DNA of 11,078 bases from Ruminococcus sp. (GTDB lineage: Bacteria > Bacillota > Clostridia > Oscillospirales > Ruminococcaceae), in the NCBI GenBank assembly GCA_003446315.1, contig DMBA01000298.1:1-11078 (forward strand). The letters run 5' to 3'. Of the stretch, positions 5,902-11,078 are shown one piece after another (position 1 is the stretch's first letter; each line of letters opens with the position of its first letter). The notes beneath the pieces were generated by a model that saw nothing but the letters and a program-made list of their open reading frames with translations, did not search any database and had not been told where the DNA came from. The translations under genes and the position numbers were made by a program.

Positions 5902-6405
5902 ATGGCAAAGAAAATCGCAACCATTCCCTTTACGGGAACAGCAGAGCAGGAGCAGGAGCTCCGGGCTGTCATTGATGCACTCAGAGATGATCCCGGATGT
6001 CTCATGCCTGTCATGCAGAAGGCGCAGGAAATCTATGGCTATCTCCCGATCGAAGTGCAGAAGCTGATCGCTGAGGAGCTGGATGTTCCGCTGGAAAAAG
6101 TCTTCGGCGTGGCAACCTTCTATGCTCAGTTTACCATGTCTCCGAAGGGCAAGTACCGTATTTCGGTCTGCCTCGGAACCGCCTGCTATGTCAAAGGCTC
6201 CGGCATCGTCATGGAAAAACTGGAGGAAGCACTCGGTATTGAAAGCGGCGAAATTACGCAGGATGGAAAATTCTCCCTCGATGACTGCCGATGCGTCGGC
6301 GCTTGCGGTCTTGCCCCTGTCGTCACCATCAACGACGACGTTTACGGCAGATTGCAGGGCAATCTCAAAGAGGTTCAGGACATTCTCGCAAAATATGCCG
6401 ATTGA
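5902..6405 (+). CDS. hydC: Hydrogenase subunit HydC, NuoE-like thioredoxin-fold [2Fe-2S] protein
   Basis: A 167-residue cytoplasmic electron carrier, homologous to the 24-kDa NuoE subunit of complex I. It has the helical N-terminal domain (LMPVMQKAQEIYGYLP) followed by a thioredoxin-like domain. The [2Fe-2S] ligands are visible: Cys90 and Cys95 in CLGTAC, Cys131 and Cys135 in CVGAC. In trimeric bifurcating hydrogenases this subunit pairs with the flavin subunit and passes electrons between it and the remaining clusters. Length is typical of the family. The start has AAGGAGG 11 bases upstream. It is the first gene of the hydC-hydB-hydA operon, 24 bases ahead of hydB. Ser, Leu codons TCA, TTA and CTA are avoided, as in hydB and hydA, suggesting strong expression. 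NuoE of a true complex I is the alternative, but the following hydA settles the assignment. Confidence 0.94.
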   Translation: MAKKIATIPFTGTAEQEQELRAVIDALRDDPGCLMPVMQKAQEIYGYLPIEVQKLIAEELDVPLEKVFGVATFYAQFTMSPKGKYRISVCLGTACYVKGSGIVMEKLEEALGIESGEITQDGKFSLDDCRCVGACGLAPVVTINDDVYGRLQGNLKEVQDILAKYAD

Positions 6406-6429
6406 TGCCGGCAGAACAGGAGGTTTATT

Positions 6430-8337
6430 ATGAAGACTTTGCAGGAGCTCACTGCAATCAAAGAGAAGATGCGCAAAGAGATCGCAATTCGTCTCGGCGA
6501 AACCGCTGACGGTGCGAAGTATGAAAAGCATGTTCTCATGTGCGGCGGTACCGGATGTACTTCTTCCGGTTCTATGAAGATCGCGGACGAACTGGAAAAG
6601 CAGATTGCCGAAAAAGGTCTGAAGGATAAGGTGTTTGTCGTTCGTACCGGATGTTTCGGTCTGTGCGAACGCGGCCCGATCATGATCGTGTATCCGGAAG
6701 GCTCTTTCTATACACATGTGAAAATGGATGAGATCACCAGAATCGTGGATGAACACCTCATCGGCGGCAAGCCGGTCAAGGAATTCCTCTACGATGAGAC
6801 TGTTGTGGAAGGCTCTGATGATATCAAGTCCCTCAATGAAACAACATTCTATGCAAAGCAGAACCGTGTTGCACTGCGGAACTGCGGCGTGATCAATCCG
6901 GAAGATATCAATGAATATATCGGCAGAGACGGCTATGAGGCACTCCATAAAGTGCTTACCTCTATGACACCGGAAGAGGTCATTCAGGAAATCCTCGATT
7001 CCGGTCTGCGCGGCAGAGGCGGCGGCGGTTTCCCCACCGGTATGAAGTGGAAGCTCGCACGCAATATCGTGCCGGATGCCGATATTAAATATGTATGCTG
7101 CAACGCCGACGAGGGCGACCCCGGTGCATTCATGGACCGTTCCGTGCTCGAAGGTGACCCGCATGTTGTGCTCGAAGCTATGACCATCGCAGGTTATGCA
7201 ATCGGCGCACAGCAGGGCTATATCTATGTTCGTGCAGAGTATCCGATCGCTGTTGAAAGACTGCGCATTGCCATCAAGCAGGCAAGAGAAACAGGCATGC
7301 TCGGCAAGGATATCTTCGGCACAGGCTTCAATTTCGATATTGATCTGCGTCTGGGCGCAGGTGCATTCGTTTGCGGTGAAGAAACTGCTCTGATGACCTC
7401 CATCGAGGGCAACAGAGGTGAGCCGCGTCCGCGTCCGCCGTTCCCGGCTGAAAAGGGTCTGTATCAGAAGCCGACCATCCTCAATAACGTTGAAACTTAT
7501 GCGAACGTTCCGCAGATCATCCTCAAGGGTGCAAAGTGGTACGCTTCGATGGGTACCGAAACCGCAAAGGGTACAAAGGTCTTTGCACTCGGCGGCAAGA
7601 TCAAGAATACCGGTCTGGTCGAGATCCCGATGGGCACCACGCTCCGCGAGATCATCGAGGAGATCGGCGGCGGCATCCCGAACGGCAAAAAGTTCAAGGC
7701 TGCGCAGGCAGGCGGCCCTTCCGGCGGCTGTATCCCGGCTCAGCATTATGATGTCAGCGTCGATTACGACAGCCTCAGCAAGATCGGCTGCATGATTGGT
7801 TCCGGCGGTCTGATCGTTCTGGATGAAGATAACTGCATGGTCGATATTGCAAAGTTCTTCCTCCAGTTCACAATGGATGAATCCTGCGGTAAGTGTACGC
7901 CTTGCCGTATCGGTACCAAGCGTTTGTATGAGATCCTCGACCGCATTACCAACGGTAACGGCGTGATGGAAGATCTGGATAAGCTCGAGGAACTCTGCAA
8001 CTATATTAAAGCAAACTCTCTCTGCGGTCTGGGTCAGACTGCTCCGAATCCGGTGCTCTCTACACTCCGCTTCTTCCGCGATGAGTATGTTGCACATATC
8101 GTGGACAAGAAGTGTCCGGCAGGCGTCTGCAAGTCGCTGCTTCAGTTTGTCATTGATAAGGATACCTGTATCGGATGCGGCATGTGCGCAAAGCAGTGCC
8201 CGGCATCTGCGATCGCAAGAACCGATTACACCGCCGAAGGTCATAAGCTCGCATCGTTTGCGATTGATCCTTCGAAGTGCGTGAAGTGCGGTGCATGTAT
8301 CGAAAAGTGTAAATTCAAGGCAATCAGCAAGCAGTAA
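6430..8337 (+). CDS. hydB: Hydrogenase subunit HydB, NuoF-like flavin/NADH-binding subunit
   Basis: A 635-residue cytoplasmic subunit that binds NAD(H) and FMN and is the presumed site of electron bifurcation. Domains in order: an N-terminal thioredoxin-like [2Fe-2S] domain with Cys38/Cys43 (CGGTGC) and Cys75/Cys79 (CFGLC); the NuoF core with the glycine-rich flavin/NADH loop GRGGGGFPTGMKW (195-207) and CNADEGDPGAFMDR (224-237); the [4Fe-4S] site CGKCTPC (Cys486, 489, 492) with Cys532 in SLCGLGQ; and a C-terminal ferredoxin domain with two [4Fe-4S] motifs, Cys580/583/586/590 and Cys617/620/623/627. A CPAGVC pair (562/567) just before the ferredoxin domain may bind another metal. The extra N- and C-terminal domains distinguish it from NuoF of respiratory complex I. 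The start has AGGAGG six bases upstream; the stop overlaps the hydA ribosome binding site, implying coupled translation. Confidence 0.95.
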   Translation: MKTLQELTAIKEKMRKEIAIRLGETADGAKYEKHVLMCGGTGCTSSGSMKIADELEKQIAEKGLKDKVFVVRTGCFGLCERGPIMIVYPEGSFYTHVKMDEITRIVDEHLIGGKPVKEFLYDETVVEGSDDIKSLNETTFYAKQNRVALRNCGVINPEDINEYIGRDGYEALHKVLTSMTPEEVIQEILDSGLRGRGGGGFPTGMKWKLARNIVPDADIKYVCCNADEGDPGAFMDRSVLEGDPHVVLEAMTIAGYAIGAQQGYIYVRAEYPIAVERLRIAIKQARETGMLGKDIFGTGFNFDIDLRLGAGAFVCGEETALMTSIEGNRGEPRPRPPFPAEKGLYQKPTILNNVETYANVPQIILKGAKWYASMGTETAKGTKVFALGGKIKNTGLVEIPMGTTLREIIEEIGGGIPNGKKFKAAQAGGPSGGCIPAQHYDVSVDYDSLSKIGCMIGSGGLIVLDEDNCMVDIAKFFLQFTMDESCGKCTPCRIGTKRLYEILDRITNGNGVMEDLDKLEELCNYIKANSLCGLGQTAPNPVLSTLRFFRDEYVAHIVDKKCPAGVCKSLLQFVIDKDTCIGCGMCAKQCPASAIARTDYTAEGHKLASFAIDPSKCVKCGACIEKCKFKAISKQ

Positions 8338-8353
8338 GGAGGCGTGAGCTAGC

Positions 8354-10129
8354 ATGAGTGATATGGTAAATGTAAAAATCAACGGCTTTGCAGTTCAGGT
8401 CCCGAAGGGATCTTCGATTCTGGAAGCCGCGCGTGCAGCAAGCGTCACAATTCCGACGCTTTGCTATCTGAAGGATATCAATGAAATCGGCGCTTGCCGT
8501 ATGTGTATTGTCGAAGCTGCCGAAATGCGCGGCCCGAACCTCGGACCGGCAAGAATGGTCGCAGCATGTGTCTATCCGGTTTCCGAAGGCATGGAAGTGC
8601 AGACCAATTCTCCCAAGGTGCTCGATTCCCGCAGAAAGACCATGGAGCTGATCCTCTCCAACCACGATAAAAAGTGCCTTTCCTGCGTCCGCAGCAAGAA
8701 CTGTGAGCTTCAGCAGCTCGCACATGATCTCGGCATCGAGAATTCTGATGTGTATGCCGGCGAAAGAACCGAATATGCCATCGACGATTCCGCTGCACAT
8801 ATGTACCGCGATAACAACAAGTGCATCCTGTGCCGCCGCTGCGTTGCTGCATGTGCAGTCACACAGGGCATCGGTGTCATCGGCGCAAACGAGCGCGGCT
8901 TTATTACCCATATCGGTTCGCAGTTCAATAAGGGACTTGGCGAGACTGCATGTGTCTCCTGCGGTCAGTGCATCACTGTCTGCCCGACCGGTGCAATCTC
9001 CGAAAAGGACTTCACAAACGAAGTGTTCGCTGCAATCGCTGATCCGACCAAGCACGTTGTCGTTCAGACAGCTCCGTCTGTCCGTGCAGCTCTTGGCGAA
9101 ATGTTCGGCTATCCGATCGGCACAAATGTCGAGGGCAAGATGGTCGCTGCACTGCGCAGACTCGGCTTCGATGTTGTCACCGACACCAACTATGCTGCTG
9201 ACCTTACCATCATGGAAGAGGGTACAGAGCTGATCGAGCGTGTTACCAATAACGGCGTTCTCCCGATGATTACTTCCTGCTCTCCGGGCTGGGTCAAGTT
9301 CTGTGAGCATTACTTCCCGGATCTGATCCCGAACCTCTCCACCTGCAAGTCCCCGCAGCAGATGCAGGGCGCTGTCATCAAGACCTACTATGCAGAAAAG
9401 ATGGGCTGGGATCCGAAGGATATCGTTTCTGTTTCCATTATGCCGTGTACTGCAAAGAAGTTCGAGATCGGCAGACCGGATCAGTCTGCTTCCGGCTATC
9501 CGGATGTTGACATCGCTCTGACGACCCGTGAGCTCGGCAGAATGATCGACCGTGCAGGTCTGGACTTCAAGTCTCTGCCGGAAGAAAAGTTCGACGATCC
9601 GCTGGGCATCTATACCGGCGGCGGTCTGATCTTCGGTGCAACCGGCGGCGTTATGGAAGCTGCTCTGCGTTTTGCTGTTGAGAAGATCAGCGGCGAAAAG
9701 CTCGCAAATGATAAGGTTGACTTCACAGAAGTCCGCGGCATTGAGGGCATCAAGGAAGCAACTTATACCGCAGGCGGCGTGACTGTTAAGGTTGCTGTAG
9801 CAAGCGGTCTTGCAAATGCACGCAAGCTGATGGACAAGGTTCGTGCAGGCGAAGCTGATTATCAGTTCATTGAAATCATGGCTTGTCCGGGCGGATGTGT
9901 CAACGGCGGCGGTCAGCCGATCCAGCCGGCTTCTGTCCGTAACTTCATTGATCTTCGCGCAGAACGTGCAAAGGCACTCTACAGTGTCGATGCTGCAATG
10001 GATCTGCGTAAGTCGCAGGATAACCCTGCAATCCAGACACTCTATAAAGAGTATCTCGGTGAGCCGGGCAGCCACAAGGCACATGAGATCCTGCACACCA
10101 GCTATGTTGCAAGAAAGGTCAATTTCTGA
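8354..10129 (+). CDS. hydA: Catalytic [FeFe]-hydrogenase subunit HydA (trimeric, bifurcating type)
   Basis: A 591-residue cytoplasmic subunit that reduces protons to H2, or the reverse, at the H-cluster. Domains: an N-terminal [2Fe-2S] ferredoxin domain (Cys37, 48, 51, 72); a His-ligated [4Fe-4S] site (His104, Cys108, 111, 117); two [4Fe-4S] sites (Cys157/160/163/167 and Cys200/203/206/210); then the H-cluster domain from about 235. Its signatures are TSCSPGW (307-313), MPCTAKKFE (363-371) and EIMACPGGC (507-515), followed by the small-subunit-like tail ending GSHKAHEILHT. The first motif has Ser310 where classic enzymes have a second Cys. The tail stops without the extra C-terminal [2Fe-2S] domain that, from memory, Thermotoga HydA carries. 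With HydB and HydC it should couple NADH and reduced ferredoxin oxidation to H2 formation. AAGGAGG (8336-8342) overlaps the hydB stop. Maturation genes hydEFG are not in the window. Confidence 0.96.
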   Translation: MSDMVNVKINGFAVQVPKGSSILEAARAASVTIPTLCYLKDINEIGACRMCIVEAAEMRGPNLGPARMVAACVYPVSEGMEVQTNSPKVLDSRRKTMELILSNHDKKCLSCVRSKNCELQQLAHDLGIENSDVYAGERTEYAIDDSAAHMYRDNNKCILCRRCVAACAVTQGIGVIGANERGFITHIGSQFNKGLGETACVSCGQCITVCPTGAISEKDFTNEVFAAIADPTKHVVVQTAPSVRAALGEMFGYPIGTNVEGKMVAALRRLGFDVVTDTNYAADLTIMEEGTELIERVTNNGVLPMITSCSPGWVKFCEHYFPDLIPNLSTCKSPQQMQGAVIKTYYAEKMGWDPKDIVSVSIMPCTAKKFEIGRPDQSASGYPDVDIALTTRELGRMIDRAGLDFKSLPEEKFDDPLGIYTGGGLIFGATGGVMEAALRFAVEKISGEKLANDKVDFTEVRGIEGIKEATYTAGGVTVKVAVASGLANARKLMDKVRAGEADYQFIEIMACPGGCVNGGGQPIQPASVRNFIDLRAERAKALYSVDAAMDLRKSQDNPAIQTLYKEYLGEPGSHKAHEILHTSYVARKVNF

Positions 10130-10142
10130 TTTGACAAACGAT

Positions 10143-10177
10143 CAGCCGATCCGGATATCCGGGTCGGCTGTTGTTTT
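10143..10177 (+). terminator. Terminator of the hydrogenase operon
   Basis: A 12-bp stem with one T-G wobble (10143-10154 with 10159-10170) closes on an ATAT tetraloop and is followed by TTGTTTT. It begins 14 bases after the hydA stop. The centre CCGGATATCCGG is itself palindromic. Confidence 0.88.
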
Positions 10178-10190
10178 AGAAAGGGAAAAT

Positions 10191-10691
10191 ATGGAAACGG
10201 CTTGTGAAATGATCGCAAGGGAAACAGATGCAAATTTTGTAAATCTCATTATCGCGCTGAAAACATATGACCGGAATGCGCTTGTCAAGGGCGTTCCGGC
10301 ATGGCGATTTGTTTATCATACGCTGCATTCTGCGGATAAATGGTTTTTCAATCCGAATGTTTATGCCGAAAGACCCGGATTTGAGGCGGGTTCTGATAAT
10401 CCGTTCAAGCCGATATCTCATGAATGGAGCGATGCAGAGCTGCTTGACCTGCTGGAACAGGTGCGTGCAAAAACAATGGATTATCTGAAAAAACTCGATG
10501 ACAGGCAGTTGCATGAATGTCCGCCGGATTGCAATTTTACACGGCTGGAATTGATTTTGATGCAGTTTCGGCATATGTCTGTGCATATCGGGATGCTGCA
10601 CGGTCTGACTGTGGAAAAGACCGGTAAATTTCCGCAGTATGTCAGTCCGCATTCGATGGATCGTCTGCAAAACGGATATTGGGATGCATGA
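10191..10691 (+). CDS. DinB-family (DinB_2-like) metal-dependent protein
   Basis: A 166-residue soluble protein with the DinB four-helix-bundle pattern. Likely metal ligands are His46 (with His43 nearby) in the helix VYHTLHSADKWFF and His128 and His132 in QFRHMSVHIGMLHG, the family's C-terminal HxxxHxG motif. DinB-like proteins include thiol-dependent transferases and stress-related proteins, but most are uncharacterised, so no substrate is proposed. The start at 10191 has AAAGGG about six bases upstream. The frame is open much further back, into hydA, but that part is a shadow of hydA. It begins 13 bases after the terminator U-run, so it is expressed either by read-through or from a promoter that overlaps the terminator: TTGACA at 10131-10136 is present, with only a poor -10 (GATATC) 17 bases later. 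Confidence 0.78.
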   Translation: METACEMIARETDANFVNLIIALKTYDRNALVKGVPAWRFVYHTLHSADKWFFNPNVYAERPGFEAGSDNPFKPISHEWSDAELLDLLEQVRAKTMDYLKKLDDRQLHECPPDCNFTRLELILMQFRHMSVHIGMLHGLTVEKTGKFPQYVSPHSMDRLQNGYWDA

Positions 10692-10777
10692 CCGGCTTCG
10701 CGCCTTTCAGACATCACAAGGAATGACGTTATCAACATCATAGTTTTTCTGAAAACGCCAAAAAACCGAAAAAGAAC

Positions 10778-10807
10778 TTGACGGGAATTGCAAATTTATG
10801 ATATGAT
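10778..10807 (+). promoter_or_regulatory. Sigma-A-type promoter of the repeat-protein gene
   Basis: TTGACG (10778-10783), an 18-bp spacer and TATGAT (10802-10807) preceded by an extended -10 TG. The transcript would start near 10814, about 33 bases before the start codon at 10847. Confidence 0.78.
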
Positions 10808-10846
10808 AAAAGAGTAAATTGAAATATGTCAGGAAGGAAAAAGATT

Positions 10847-11078
10847 ATGGACGAGGATCGCAATCAGGTCGGAATGGAATCGCTGGAATCGGCTGCGGTT
10901 TCGAATCCGGCATATCCGCCGCAGCCGCAGGAACAGACACCTGCGCAGCAGCCGGCATATCCGCAGACAAATGCGCCGCTGACCGGTTATGGGAAGACTC
11001 CGCCGCAGCATCCGGCTTATACGCTGCCTGCATATGGTCAGACGGCTCAGACACAGCAGCCCGCATATGGTCAGACGG
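10847..11078 (+). CDS. Pro/Gln/Tyr-rich repeat protein, N-terminal part (cut by window edge)
   Basis: The first 77 residues of a protein that continues past the window. The start is supported by AGGAAGG (10831-10837) nine bases upstream and by a promoter. After an acidic start (MDEDRNQVGMESLESA) the sequence is low-complexity and rich in Pro, Gln, Ala, Tyr and Thr, with irregular repeats of the form QQPAY(P/G)QT. No signal peptide or membrane segment appears in this part. Such Pro/Gln/Tyr-rich N-termini often precede a membrane or zinc-ribbon domain in Firmicutes, but the part that would identify it is outside the window, so no function is assigned. That it is a real gene is well supported by promoter and ribosome binding site. 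Confidence 0.8.
   Translation, partial: MDEDRNQVGMESLESAAVSNPAYPPQPQEQTPAQQPAYPQTNAPLTGYGKTPPQHPAYTLPAYGQTAQTQQPAYGQT
11030..11078 (+). repeat. 33-bp-period repeat in the Pro/Gln-rich gene
   Basis: GCATATGGTCAGACGG occurs exactly at 11030-11045 and 11063-11078, a spacing of 33 bases, or 11 codons. A diverged relative (CAGCAGCCGGCATATCCGCAG) lies near 10948. The array may continue past the window edge. Confidence 0.75.

Noticed and set aside
5762..6067. Plus-strand frame starting GTG in the hydrogenase leader and running into hydC
   Set aside because: No ribosome binding site, out of frame with hydC, and no leader-peptide-like run of codons.
5671..8382. Open reading frame of 903 codons on the minus strand
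   Set aside because: It is in codon register opposite hydC and hydB and stays open only because those genes avoid TTA, CTA and TCA. The product is a Cys/His/Leu-rich composition artefact with no start signal, and the sense genes are certain.
8324..10096. Open reading frame of 590 codons on the minus strand
   Set aside because: Same explanation, opposite hydA in codon register.
1..11078. CRISPR array, insertion sequence or prophage
   Set aside because: No regularly spaced repeats, transposase, integrase or terminal inverted repeats were seen.

Overview
The window reads as chromosomal DNA of an anaerobic, polysaccharide-degrading Firmicute, most likely Ruminococcus or a close Oscillospiraceae relative. 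The evidence is a glucanase that carries a dockerin (the cellulosome docking module), a three-gene bifurcating-type [FeFe]-hydrogenase operon, strong AGGAGG-type ribosome binding sites and TTGACA/TATAAT promoters. The genus is inferred from gene content; no marker gene in the window fixes it.

Layout. (1) 1-510: the 3' end of a sirtuin-like NAD-dependent deacylase gene with a strong terminator. (2) 637-798, minus strand: a complete single-gene unit for tRNA-Leu(UAA), with promoter, tRNA and terminator. (3) 897-2400, plus strand: a promoter followed by an 81-aa two-helix membrane protein, a 45-aa one-helix protein and a PstS-like anion-binding protein held in the membrane, ended by a bidirectional terminator. 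(4) 2419-4378, minus strand: a consensus promoter, an Imm22-type immunity protein, and a secreted dockerin-GH16-CBM-like beta-glucanase. (5) 4391-5365, minus strand: a protein with three S1 RNA-binding domains. (6) 5366-5901: a long, AT-rich, structured divergent intergenic region that holds the hydrogenase promoter and leader. (7) 5902-10177, plus strand: hydC-hydB-hydA, a probable trimeric hydrogenase that couples NADH and reduced ferredoxin to H2, with a strong terminator. (8) 10191-10691: a DinB-family metal-binding protein. (9) 10778-11078: a promoter and the start of a Pro/Gln/Tyr-rich repeat protein cut by the window edge.

How it fits together: the GH16 enzyme would release sugars from beta-1,3(4)-glucans outside the cell, and the hydrogenase would dispose of fermentation electrons as H2. 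The hydrogenase genes use strongly biased codons, avoiding TTA, CTA and TCA throughout, which suggests high expression and explains two very long but spurious antisense reading frames. No mobile element, CRISPR array or obviously new multi-gene system is visible. The items most worth checking are the hydrogenase leader with mutually exclusive helices, the TSCSPGW variant in HydA, the Imm22-dockerin enzyme pairing, and the small-membrane-protein/PstS-like operon.
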